A stretch of 55,153 nucleotides of DNA from the NCBI GenBank assembly GCA_900757205.1, contig CAAENA010000071.1:1-55153 (forward strand), read 5' to 3'. The notes below the pieces were generated by a model. The model was not told the DNA's origin. It made no database searches and saw nothing but the letters and a program-made list of their open reading frames with translations. This stretch comes from an uncultured Collinsella sp. GTDB lineage: Bacteria; Actinomycetota; Coriobacteriia; Coriobacteriales; Coriobacteriaceae. Below are positions 42,781-49,965 of this stretch, piece by piece. Position numbers and translations under genes: made by a program. The stretch's first letter is position 1; every line of letters starts with the position of its first letter.

Positions 42781-43623
42781 TCATTTTATTCCCATCATGA
42801 CCTCGCCGGCGGTCTTGCAGCATTCCTTAAAATCGATGTCGGAGGCGTACGGGTTCTTGTGGACGTACTTGTCCCACAGCGCAAGCATCGCCTCGTCCTG
42901 TTCCACCTCGGCTAGCACCTGCTGCCACCTTTCAATCCTGACCGTGCTGCCCCTCTTCTCGCACGTAGCGACAAGGGCCTCGCGCAGCGTCTCTATGTCA
43001 CACTTGCTGCCACAAAGCCTCCAGAGCATATGGACGTCGTAGAAGTCGCGAGGGCGCGTGTTTGTCACGCCGCGGGATACAATCGTCTCCAGCTTCTCGG
43101 CCAGGACGGTCTCAAGCGTGTAAGCCATGAGCTTGATCGTTCCCTCTTCGAACAGAAGAGGGTGCTCATATTCGATGGGGCCAGGTGTGATTCTGTCGCC
43201 TGTGGTCACGTCTATCGTCAGCGGCACCGTCATCGGAGGGTAGACGGCATTGATGTGAACTCGGATGCCTGGATAGTCATCGGTTTCCCGGATGTCCTCG
43301 GTGCGGCAGAACTCGAATGTCCAGTCGTCATCGGACGGCATAGCGGCGATCTTGCGAAATATCGACTCGGCAGACTTGTGCGTGAGATCGAATCCCCGCA
43401 CCGTCGAGTCGAGATCCATGGTCGTGCGCGAGGCAACACCGAGGAGAGAGGATATGAGCATGCCGCCTTTGATCACGATATTATTCCGCCATTCGGATCT
43501 AGAGAGCCTCTCCAGGAACCTTTCGTTGAGGTAGCATTGCATAAGGGCCTGCGGTGGGATCCCTGCCTCCTTGGCCTTGTTGTTGATCTTCGCCTTGAGC
43601 TGCATCGCATTGTTCGTCTTCAC
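42781..43623 (-). CDS. abiEii: AbiEii nucleotidyltransferase toxin, module 2
   Basis: A 280-residue paralogue of the toxin at 3451-4293, with KGGMLISSLLGVASRTTMDLD (the GG and DxD motif), YTLETVLAEKLETI and PRDFYDVHMLW. The start is GTG 43623, overlapping the antitoxin stop (GTGA), the same join as module 1. Both toxins have identical length but differ widely in sequence. Expected to be a growth-arresting nucleotidyltransferase held in check by the upstream antitoxin. Confidence 0.88.
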   Translation of the reverse strand: MKTNNAMQLKAKINNKAKEAGIPPQALMQCYLNERFLERLSRSEWRNNIVIKGGMLISSLLGVASRTTMDLDSTVRGFDLTHKSAESIFRKIAAMPSDDDWTFEFCRTEDIRETDDYPGIRVHINAVYPPMTVPLTIDVTTGDRITPGPIEYEHPLLFEEGTIKLMAYTLETVLAEKLETIVSRGVTNTRPRDFYDVHMLWRLCGSKCDIETLREALVATCEKRGSTVRIERWQQVLAEVEQDEAMLALWDKYVHKNPYASDIDFKECCKTAGEVMMGIK

Positions 43624-44204
43624 AAGAGCGCCTCCAGATAGCTTCTTACCTTCGCCTCGACGCCGAGCTTGCGGGCGTACTCCACGAGCTTCATCGGGTC
43701 GCGATCCCTCCTTGCTACGTAAGTTTTCATGGCCGGGGCAACGACCTGGGAGTCCACCGTTTTTTGTCCGCGCATCAAATCGCAAAGCGTCCTCTCGATG
43801 TCGTAGGCCCTGACGGTATTCCCGTACTGTGTGCTAACTGCGCACGTGCCGAGATCCAAGACGTCATCGGCGCACGTGCGGCAAGTGATACCGGTCTCCC
43901 TCGCCGCCTTCGCGTTGTACGATCTTGGGAACGTCATGGTGGGCGCGAATGGCGCACGATCCGTCATACCGTGCAGATAAAGCGCCGTCTCGTCCGAGAA
44001 CACCCCCCTGGCAAAGCGATGCTGCAGCACGAAAAGAGGATCCTCCCACGTGTCGGGCAGCGCGTACAGGCCTCGTGCCACCTGCACGAGATTTCCAGCT
44101 GCAACCTCTGTTCTTAAAAGCCTGCGGGGTATGCCGGCGACGGTCGCCTGACTGGACGAGATGTAACCGTTGTTTCCCTTTGCCATTTCGGCAAGCTTCC
44201 CCAT
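43620..44204 (-). CDS. abiEi: AbiEi family antitoxin, module 2
   Basis: A 194-residue antitoxin/repressor: winged helix at residues about 5-50 (NNGYISSSQATVAGIPRRLLRTEV, then VARGLYALPDTWEDPL), then FSDETALYLHGMTDR, TCRTCADDVLDLGTCAVSTQYG and RAYDIERTLCDLMRGQK. ATG 44204 has TAGGAGACGCG upstream. The 48-bp nested dyad at 44221-44268 lies directly upstream and should be its operator. Diverged from the module 1 antitoxin. Confidence 0.85.
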   Translation of the reverse strand: MGKLAEMAKGNNGYISSSQATVAGIPRRLLRTEVAAGNLVQVARGLYALPDTWEDPLFVLQHRFARGVFSDETALYLHGMTDRAPFAPTMTFPRSYNAKAARETGITCRTCADDVLDLGTCAVSTQYGNTVRAYDIERTLCDLMRGQKTVDSQVVAPAMKTYVARRDRDPMKLVEYARKLGVEAKVRSYLEALL

Positions 44205-44220
44205 CGCGTCTCCTACCGCG

Positions 44221-44268
44221 TTGTACAATAATGCTGAATATTTTCCCATATTCAGCGCGAATGTACAA
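44221..44268 (-). promoter_or_regulatory. Nested dyad operator of AbiE module 2
   Basis: Perfect two-fold symmetry: TTGTACA-N5-GCTGAATAT-N6-ATATTCAGC-N5-TGTACAA. It ends 16 bp before the antitoxin start. The span of 48 bp equals that of the module 1 operator (47 bp). Confidence 0.75.
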
Positions 44269-44370
44269 TATAGATCGCCGCCACATTTATTCCTTGCCAT
44301 CCATCCTGCTTGCGTGCGAACCATCTGGCTCGACGATCCGAATAAGTAGATATGGCTTTCAGATTACGCG

Positions 44371-44451
44371 ACCGAGGGCGCGGTGTATCACCGCTTGATA
44401 ACGGGCGAGATCGCCCAGGAAGAATACGATGCCTGGAAGAGGAAGTTCTAA
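44371..44451 (+). pseudogene. Remnant of a second XRE repressor gene
   Basis: The plus strand encodes TEGAVYHRLITGEIAQEEYD then AWKRKF and a stop. This joins the TEGA turn of the HTH to the last 20 residues of the regulator at 40971-41393, with about 80 codons deleted. It is a decayed paralogue with an internal deletion, next to AbiE module 2. Confidence 0.7.
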
Positions 44452-44460
44452 GAGAAGGGC

Positions 44461-44491
44461 GGCCGATCAGCTTGGTTTGGGCTGATCGGCC
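44461..44491. terminator. 11-bp hairpin after XRE remnant
   Basis: GGCCGATCAGC-N9-GCTGATCGGCC, perfect. It lies between the XRE remnant and the end of the minus-strand gene at 44498. No T-run, but its position fits a bidirectional terminator. Confidence 0.5.
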
Positions 44492-44497
44492 GGGCGA

Positions 44498-44710
44498 TCA
44501 AACTTCCCGGAAAGCATCATTCAGGTCTTTAGAGCAGCTTTCAAGAATGCTTCTAATGGCTGCCAGCTCTGATGATGTGACAGTGCCATCATCCCCGGCT
44601 TTCTCTTCTAGCAAAAGGAGCAACGAGGCTGCACCTTCTATCTTCTCGGCTGACTCGACCACGGCGTTGACCGCACTGGCGGATATCGAGTAGTCTTTCT
44701 CGGTTGCCAT
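44498..44710 (-). CDS. Small hypothetical protein
   Basis: A 70-residue acidic, probably all-helical protein (SAVNAVVESAEKIEGAASLL, then SSELAAIRSILESCSKDL). It has AAAGGG ten bases before the ATG. I do not recognise it. The IS1595-family transposon is inserted 11 bp upstream of that ribosome site, so its native promoter beyond 46568 has been displaced. Confidence 0.55.
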   Translation of the reverse strand: MATEKDYSISASAVNAVVESAEKIEGAASLLLLLEEKAGDDGTVTSSELAAIRSILESCSKDLNDAFREV

Positions 44711-44720
44711 CTAGATGTAC

Positions 44721-44728
44721 CCTTTTCT
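44721..44728. repeat. Left target-site duplication of the transposon
   Basis: CCTTTTCT, repeated exactly at 46561-46568. Eight base pairs is the length normally made by IS1595-family elements. Confidence 0.9.
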
Positions 44729-44826
44729 CGTTGTGTTAGACCACTTTGGATAAGTGTCCTGCACGCAGTACACGCGACGGGGCCCCGGTTGCGACAATTC
44801 CATCATCAGGAGAGATGGAGGTTGCA

Positions 44827-45909
44827 ATGGAAGACGTGCTCACCCAGCTGACGAGGCAGTTCCTCCCGCAGATGACGGCTGCCGAGAAGAGCAGGGCCCT
44901 GAGATCGCTCAAGGCGCTGATAGACGCGGAGCTTTTCGAACTCGCGGCAAGCGAGGGGGCGGAAGACGATCCCGACAGAGCCTGCCCCTGGTGCGGCTCC
45001 CCGCATTACGTGAAGAGGGGGCGAGACGGGCGCGGCCGTCAGCGGTTCCTCTGCCGAGGGTGCGCCAGGACCTTCACCGACGCCACCATGCGCATCTTCT
45101 CCACCACCAAGCTCGACAGGTCGGCCTGGATGAGGTTCGCGGAGTGCCACGTGGACATGCTCCCGCTGCGCGAGTCGGCGGAAAAGTGCGGCGTGTGCCT
45201 CAAGACGGCGTTCTTCATGCGCCACAGGCTGCTCGAGGCCATGGCCAAGCGCATGCCCGCCTTCCGCGTGGAGGCCGGCGGCGGGGCCGAGCTCGACGAG
45301 TGCTTCTTCAGGGAGAGCTTCAAGGGAAACCGCTCCAGGTCGGAGTCCGGCATGCCCAGGAAGCCCCGCACAAGGTCGCAGGGAACCGACGGGCACGAGA
45401 AGATATGCGTGCTCACCGGCATCAACGACGCCGGCGACATCTTCTACGAGATCGCGGGGAGGGGCGGCCTCGACGAGGCGGCAGCCAGGGAGCTGCTCGC
45501 CGACAAGCTCGCGGTCGGCGCGATAATCTCGACGGACCGTGCGCACGTGTACCGCCGCGTCCTGCCCGCCCTCGGCGTCGGCGCGCACATCGCCAGCAAG
45601 AGGGAGGAGCACGCCATCAACAGGGTGAACAGCCTCCACTCCCAGATGAGGCACTTCATCGGCAGGTTCCGGGGTGTCTCCACGAGACGCCTCGAGAACT
45701 ACCTCGCCTGGTTCAAGTGGACATGGTGCTTCAAGGTCCGCAGGAGCGCGGACGAGCTCGCCGAGCTCATAGTGAGGCAGGCAGCCCGCGGCACGTACGA
45801 GAAGACCTGGCGCCAGTACAAGGTGACCCCCTATCCGTTCTACGAGTACTGGATCAAGCAGGCGAAATGGGACTCGCGTGCGCGGAGGGCCATATACGGC
45901 GTGGCGTGA
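44827..45909 (+). CDS. tnp: IS1595-family transposase
   Basis: A 360-residue DDE transposase. N-terminal zinc ribbon (CPWCGSPHYVKRG then FLCRGCARTFTD, residues about 55-95), then the ISXO2-like catalytic domain: first Asp in AELDECFFRE, second in STDRAHVY, and HAINRVNSLHSQMRHFI then ENYLAWFKW near the C-terminus. GGAGG lies five bases before ATG 44827. The complete ends and intact frame suggest it could still be active. Confidence 0.92.
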   Translation: MEDVLTQLTRQFLPQMTAAEKSRALRSLKALIDAELFELAASEGAEDDPDRACPWCGSPHYVKRGRDGRGRQRFLCRGCARTFTDATMRIFSTTKLDRSAWMRFAECHVDMLPLRESAEKCGVCLKTAFFMRHRLLEAMAKRMPAFRVEAGGGAELDECFFRESFKGNRSRSESGMPRKPRTRSQGTDGHEKICVLTGINDAGDIFYEIAGRGGLDEAAARELLADKLAVGAIISTDRAHVYRRVLPALGVGAHIASKREEHAINRVNSLHSQMRHFIGRFRGVSTRRLENYLAWFKWTWCFKVRRSADELAELIVRQAARGTYEKTWRQYKVTPYPFYEYWIKQAKWDSRARRAIYGVA

Positions 45910-45980
45910 TGTCCAGGGCGGTCTGGCGCAGCGCATCTGCGGCAAGCGCTGAAGTCGTGCCCCGATGCAAATAGCAACAG

Positions 45981-46475
45981 CTAGCGATATTCTTCGGGAA
46001 CGTCGAAACCGTACTCACGGCATAGGAGCATGACATCGTGGGCGTCGTGCTCGTCATGCTGATAGCCCAAGTGAAACAACAGCTGGCTTTCGGGGTCGAT
46101 GCACGACACCTCCACCTCGCCGATGCGCCCCCTCCCCGAAAAGACCTCCCCGGGAAAACGATCTCCCTGATACAGAATATCGCCATTCTCGGCGAAATCG
46201 AAGCAATGCAGGTCGACGATGCGCCCCGCCTCGTCTTGCCACACCGTGTGATCTTCGGTGGTGAAAGATGCAGCCACCTCGGAAAACCCCTCATCAGCAA
46301 TTAGATCCACGAACCTTTGGTAATCCCCGCGCTGAACGAACAGGTCGATGTCGTTATGAGCCCTGGTCTCACGCCCGACAAGCGCATCGACGCCCCAGCC
46401 GCCATCAAGGTATACGCCAATGCCCGCACCTGCGGAAAGGCCGATTATCCAACACGCATCATCCTTGGTGACCAT
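45981..46475 (-). CDS. Lnu-like antibiotic nucleotidyltransferase
   Basis: A 164-residue nucleotidyltransferase with the signature VYLDGGWGVDALVGRETRAHNDIDLF (residues 21-46), in which GGWG and the DID pair are catalytic. HCFDFAENGDILYQGDRFPGEVF and QLLFHLGYQHDEHDAHDV follow. Size and motifs match lincosamide nucleotidyltransferases of the Lnu(A)/(C) type. As passenger of an IS1595-family transposon it parallels lnu(C) on MTnSag1. Actual drug target is unproven. GAAGGAG precedes the ATG. Confidence 0.8.
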   Translation of the reverse strand: MVTKDDACWIIGLSAGAGIGVYLDGGWGVDALVGRETRAHNDIDLFVQRGDYQRFVDLIADEGFSEVAASFTTEDHTVWQDEAGRIVDLHCFDFAENGDILYQGDRFPGEVFSGRGRIGEVEVSCIDPESQLLFHLGYQHDEHDAHDVMLLCREYGFDVPEEYR

Positions 46476-46560
46476 AGGAGCTCCTTCGCTTTCGCCTGCT
46501 ATCTAAGCAAGAAAGATTATATAGGAAAAGTCCCAGTATCCAAAGCGGTCTAACACAACG

Positions 46561-46568
46561 CCTTTTCT
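46561..46568. repeat. Right target-site duplication of the transposon
   Basis: CCTTTTCT, identical to 44721-44728. It marks the right edge of the insertion. Confidence 0.9.
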
Positions 46569-46632
46569 TCCCTCCAACCATTGGAAAAGATGGTAGCCGT
46601 TGTCTTCAAAAAGAGAGGCATCCACCTCAGTT

Positions 46633-46721
46633 GTCACGCTGTTGGGAAATGTACACCAAATACCCAATACGGCAGATGCCCCTCTGTCCGGTATTTGGTG
46701 TACGTATTCAGTTAGCGTGAC
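46633..46721. repeat. Nested long inverted repeat near the Rep gene
   Basis: Inner arms GTACACCAAATACC (46651-46664) and GGTATTTGGTGTAC (46690-46703) are perfect. Outer arms GTCACGCT (46633-46640) and AGCGTGAC (46714-46721) are also perfect. It lies downstream of the Rep-like gene in the 46569-46813 spacer, which otherwise has no gene. It could be a replication or partition site, a regulatory dyad or an RNA structure. Confidence 0.65.
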
Positions 46722-46813
46722 CGCCTAATTATATTCCTGATTGGCCTGCCGATGCGCTTCGGGTGCACCAAGCGACACGGAATGTATGGCTATATGGAAG
46801 CCGAAAACACCGT

Positions 46814-47992
46814 TTAATCACTATTCGAACCCTCCTCGTTAAATAGCTCGAAGAGCTTCAAGTACCTCTCGTATCGCTCCCTGCACTTTGCCAGGCATCG
46901 CTGGAATTGCCTGTCCTTGTCGCATGCCGCATCTAGCTCCTCTTGCGAAGGCCGCTCTTCCGTGTTGGCGATCATGAGCGAGAGCACGACGCAACGTGCG
47001 CTCTTGAGCTTGTTCCAGAGAGGTACGAAATCCGGGTCGGCATCGGCAAGCTCCTCCATGGTGAGCGGCTTGCCGTCATGTCCAAGCAGACTCGGCGGTA
47101 TCGGCTCGTCGGCAAAAGCTCCGAGCCCTCCCTCTCCTTCGAGCCAGCGGATGAGGTTCTTCGCGAGTTTCTTGTCGTCTGCATTCCTCATCCAGTACGC
47201 CTTCGCATAGGCGTCGTAGGCGTGGATTATCTGCTCTGGCGTGTAGCCGTCTGCGACCTTTCGCTTCCACGCCTCGAAGCAATCGCGTTTGAACTTGAGC
47301 GAGGAGACCGGCTTGATGGACATCTCGCATAGCTCCTCAAAAGGCTCCGTGAACTCCCCCTTTCTGAAAGCTTCAAAATCGTCCTTCTCTTCTTCGCAGT
47401 CTGATCCTGGCTCTGTCTCGGGGGGACAAGAGAGGGGTTTATCTTCATCAGTCTGTTTATCGGATAAGTAATTTATTGGGTCTGATTTCCCAGATATGGT
47501 TTTCCCAGATACGGATTTTCCCGTTCTGGTGCCGAGCTGGGCATTCTTGGGGTCATCCGTGCCTCCAGCGGGAAGATCGCTCTCCAGCTCGAACTCAACG
47601 TTGGTGACAGGGTCGTGTTTGAATTCGGAGAGGATTGCGTATCCTTCTTCCTTCAATTCGGCTGCGACGCTCGAATGCATAGCTGGATCATCGAGCGTGA
47701 TCCATGTGGCTTCCTCGGCCTTGAGGAAACGCCCGTTCTCGCTTCGCCTTCTCGCCCTGATGATGTAGCCAGCGCTCTCCAGCTCCTTGAGCCCAGCCGT
47801 CACTGCATCCACTCCATCCTTAACGAGCTTGGCGAAACCGCGAATGGTGAAGACCCAATCGGGGTTGTTCTCAAGCGAGCGAATCTGACAGTAGATCCCT
47901 TTTGCCTTGAGGCTCAAGGTGTGGTCGAAGAAGACCGTGTTCTCGACGTGGGTGAACGAACCTTTCCCACGGTGCATCATGTTACCCATCAT
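46814..47992 (-). CDS. Rep-like protein with N-terminal winged helix
   Basis: A 392-residue protein. Residues 12-85 (GSFTHVENTVFFDHTLSLKAKGIYCQIRSL, FTIRGFAKLVKDGVDAVTAGLKELESAGYI) form the winged helix seen in phage/plasmid replication-organiser proteins. An acidic linker rich in Ser/Gly (140-220) leads to a helical C-terminal domain (WKRKVADGYTPEQIIHAYDAYA). GAGGAAGAGG precedes the ATG, overlapping parB. In ICEs such genes next to parAB suggest replication of the circular form. Confidence 0.75.
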   Translation of the reverse strand: MMGNMMHRGKGSFTHVENTVFFDHTLSLKAKGIYCQIRSLENNPDWVFTIRGFAKLVKDGVDAVTAGLKELESAGYIIRARRRSENGRFLKAEEATWITLDDPAMHSSVAAELKEEGYAILSEFKHDPVTNVEFELESDLPAGGTDDPKNAQLGTRTGKSVSGKTISGKSDPINYLSDKQTDEDKPLSCPPETEPGSDCEEEKDDFEAFRKGEFTEPFEELCEMSIKPVSSLKFKRDCFEAWKRKVADGYTPEQIIHAYDAYAKAYWMRNADDKKLAKNLIRWLEGEGGLGAFADEPIPPSLLGHDGKPLTMEELADADPDFVPLWNKLKSARCVVLSLMIANTEERPSQEELDAACDKDRQFQRCLAKCRERYERYLKLFELFNEEGSNSD

Positions 47993-48941
47993 GCACCTCT
48001 TCCTCGGCCAGCCAATCGCGTTTTGCCTCGGCTGCTTCGAGTAGCTCCAAGGCTTTGATGATGCGTGCGTTCATCTCTGCATTGCTCATGTTCTCCTTGA
48101 AGAAGCGCGAGATACTCTTCTTAGGGATCTTGAACTGCTCGACCTGATTGGGCTTTTCCTCTTCCATGATCGATTTGACAAGAACTGCCGTTAGCGTGCC
48201 CTCTTCCGAGTAGCGGCGCATCTTGACGGCTTGGGCATGGGACGGCGTGCAGGCTTGGGAGCCGATCGCGTCGAGGAGCCATTGCTGCTCGTCCTTTTCG
48301 AGGTAGCTGGTCGCTATTGCTGGCTGCATTTTCATGCGCCCCGCGTCCACGAGGGCAAGCAGTTCTGGAATAAGATTGGTAAGGCGGATGTAGCGCCGGA
48401 TCATATCCTTGCTAACGCCCAGCTCTTCAGCCAAGATATCTCTCGACTTCCTGCCGTCCAACTTGTGCGCAACTTGCGCACAAGTTCGGTCGCTGCGGAA
48501 ACCTTGTCGCTTCATAGCTTCAAGGCGCATCGAATAAGCGAATGCCCGTTCGCTCGGCAGGATGGTCTCCCTTTGCAGATTCGAATCCACCATGGCGATG
48601 ACGGCTTCATCGTCGGTGAGGTCTTTGACGATGCACGGCACATCGGCCAGACCTACTTTTTTCGCCGCATGCTTTCTCCTGTGGCCGCTTATGAGTTCGA
48701 ACGTTCCATCGCTTGTGACACGCACGGTCAGGGGTGACAGAATGCCGTGTTCCTGAATACTCTCTACGAGCTGTTCCATGTCCTGGTCGTCGCGCACGCC
48801 AAAGGGATGGTTGGGGAATGGGACGATCGAGGCAACAGGCAGTAGCTGGATGACGCTGCTTCCCTTCGAGTCCCGCTCGACCTGCGAAGTGAAGAGCTCG
48901 TCCACTGACGGAAGGCTTATGTTCACTTTCTTCTTAGCCAT
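47982..48941 (-). CDS. parB: ParB/Spo0J-family partition protein
   Basis: A 319-residue ParB: residues 30-115 form the ParB/sulfiredoxin CTPase domain (FGVRDDQDMEQLVESIQEHGILSPLTVR, ELISGHRRKHAAKKVG, with GHRR as the key box). The central HTH follows (SRDILAEELGVSKDMIRRYIRL) and the C-terminus is helical. It overlaps parA by 8 bp and the Rep-like gene by 11 bp, giving a parA-parB-rep operon. It should bind a parS site on the element. Confidence 0.93.
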   Translation of the reverse strand: MAKKKVNISLPSVDELFTSQVERDSKGSSVIQLLPVASIVPFPNHPFGVRDDQDMEQLVESIQEHGILSPLTVRVTSDGTFELISGHRRKHAAKKVGLADVPCIVKDLTDDEAVIAMVDSNLQRETILPSERAFAYSMRLEAMKRQGFRSDRTCAQVAHKLDGRKSRDILAEELGVSKDMIRRYIRLTNLIPELLALVDAGRMKMQPAIATSYLEKDEQQWLLDAIGSQACTPSHAQAVKMRRYSEEGTLTAVLVKSIMEEEKPNQVEQFKIPKKSISRFFKENMSNAEMNARIIKALELLEAAEAKRDWLAEEEVHDG

Positions 48942-49719
48942 TGCAGATCACCTCATCGGCAAGACTGGTGAAGGCTGATGCGACTTTGCCGCGTTTGTCG
49001 TATGCGAATATGCTTACGCCGACGGCAGGCGTCTCTGCGGCCGATACGGCTCGGGGGATGATGGACTCGAATACGTGATAGGTATTGCCGTATTGGCTGC
49101 GAATGGTCGCCTCCACCTCGCGAGCAAGGTTGTTCCTAGTGTCGAAGAGCGTGATCAGTATCCCCTCGACCTCAAGAGAGGGGTTGATCTGCCGCTTGAC
49201 CCTCTTGATGGTCTTCAGGAGCTCGGTCATTGCGGATGCTGGCAGGAACTCAGCCGAGACCGGGATGAGCACGCTGTCTGATGCAACGAACGCGTTCACG
49301 GGCAAGATTCCCAGCGTCGGCGCACAGTCTATGAGGACGTAATCGTAGTTGTCCTTTATGCCGGAAAGCCAGGTGTTGAGTATCTGCTCACGCGACATCG
49401 CCATGAAGATGCCCATCTCCATGCTGGCGAGGTCGATGTTCGCAGGCATGAGGTCGACGCCTTCTTTATGGCTGAGGATTCCCTCATCTGCCTGCAGGTC
49501 TATACCCTCGATCACCGCCTGGATATGGTTCGCGACGGTGACCTCTAAAGAGTCGGGATTTGCCCAGCCGAGCGATTTGGTCAGATCGCCTTGGGGATCC
49601 GTGTCCACCAACAATACGCGCTTATCGAGCTTTGCCAAGGCGATGCCGAGACTGAGCGTTGTGGCGGTCTTCCCTGTCCCTCCTTTTTGGTTTGCCACCG
49701 CTATCGTTTTGCACGTCAT
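48934..49719 (-). CDS. parA: ParA-family partition ATPase
   Basis: A 261-residue Walker-type ATPase: the deviant Walker A KGGTGKTATT at residues 12-21, DTDPQGDLTKSL (A' motif), VLIDCAPTLG (Walker B) and QYGNTYHVFESIIPRAV. This is the Soj/ParA type without an N-terminal HTH. ATG 49719 follows GGAGGTGCACC. First gene of the par operon, 236 bp inside the right att site. The spacer 49720-49954 holds short CCAC/GTGG hairpins but no gene I can support. Confidence 0.95.
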   Translation of the reverse strand: MTCKTIAVANQKGGTGKTATTLSLGIALAKLDKRVLLVDTDPQGDLTKSLGWANPDSLEVTVANHIQAVIEGIDLQADEGILSHKEGVDLMPANIDLASMEMGIFMAMSREQILNTWLSGIKDNYDYVLIDCAPTLGILPVNAFVASDSVLIPVSAEFLPASAMTELLKTIKRVKRQINPSLEVEGILITLFDTRNNLAREVEATIRSQYGNTYHVFESIIPRAVSAAETPAVGVSIFAYDKRGKVASAFTSLADEVICNG

Positions 49720-49920
49720 GGTGCACCTCCATTCCTGTGGCATAAGCCACGTCGTGGAGGTCAGACAGCCCATTCAAATAATGTGCGAATGAGCCGTACG
49801 TTTCGCAAATACTGGAAGCGTACTGGAAAATTCGGGGTTGCAGAAATCGAGAAGGAAATTGAAGGCGTTCAGAGGTTTCGCAAAAGCATGTTCTGAACTG
49901 GGGATTTAGCGTATGCGCGT

Positions 49921-49947
49921 TTCACCTGTTTCGTGAAGCTTCACCAT
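49921..49947. promoter_or_regulatory. Repeats and palindrome beside attR
   Basis: GTGAAGCTTCAC (perfect palindrome) overlaps two TTCACC direct repeats about 20 bp apart, just inside the right att core. They could be integrase arm-type or excisionase sites. Confidence 0.4.
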
Positions 49948-49954
49948 GATGCCA

Positions 49955-49965
49955 GCTTGGGAAGC
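49955..49965. other. Right attachment-site core (attR)
   Basis: GCTTGGGAAGC, identical to 69-79. It marks the right end of the element. Confidence 0.6.

Larger units (their letters stand above)
44729..46560. mobile_element. IS1595-family transposon with resistance-like passenger (1,832 bp)
   Basis: Terminal inverted repeats of about 24 bp with one mismatch begin CGTTGTGTTAGACC at both ends (44729-44752 and 46537-46560, inverted). They are flanked by the 8-bp duplication CCTTTTCT. Inside are an IS1595-type transposase and a nucleotidyltransferase gene in opposite orientation. This plan equals MTnSag1, the IS1595-related transposon that carries lnu(C) in Streptococcus. Confidence 0.92.
69..49965. 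mobile_element. Integrative and conjugative element, about 49.9 kb, in tRNA-Gly
   Basis: The limits are set by an 11-bp identity, GCTTGGGAAGC, at 69-79 inside an intact tRNA-Gly and at 49955-49965 inside the stranded 5' half of another tRNA-Gly gene. A tyrosine integrase lies next to the left copy and parA next to the right copy. Between them are a full VirB4/VirD4-type conjugation operon, a relaxase with MobC, a Rep-like protein, two AbiE modules, cargo genes and a transposon. Genes outside the right copy (LCP, galE, nikR) look like ordinary chromosome. Exact crossover points are inferred: they could lie a few bases either side of the shared 11 bp. Confidence 0.85.

Noticed and set aside
42673..42915. 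An 80-codon plus-strand open frame running into abiEii-2
   Set aside because: Only the first 35 codons resemble an antitoxin; the rest is antisense to abiEii, so it is treated as a truncated remnant.
44754..45974. A 406-codon open frame over the transposase gene in another plus-strand frame
   Set aside because: Arg/Ala-rich composition with no domain; the overlapping frame is a clear IS1595 transposase with all motifs.
46633..46721. Interpretation of the nested inverted repeat as a MITE
   Set aside because: No flanking target duplication could be found and the arms are not at the edges of a definable insertion.
49790..49896. Possible 35-residue plus-strand peptide near attR (starts MSRTFRKYW)
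   Set aside because: No ribosome site or promoter, and it overlaps the parA upstream region; not enough support.
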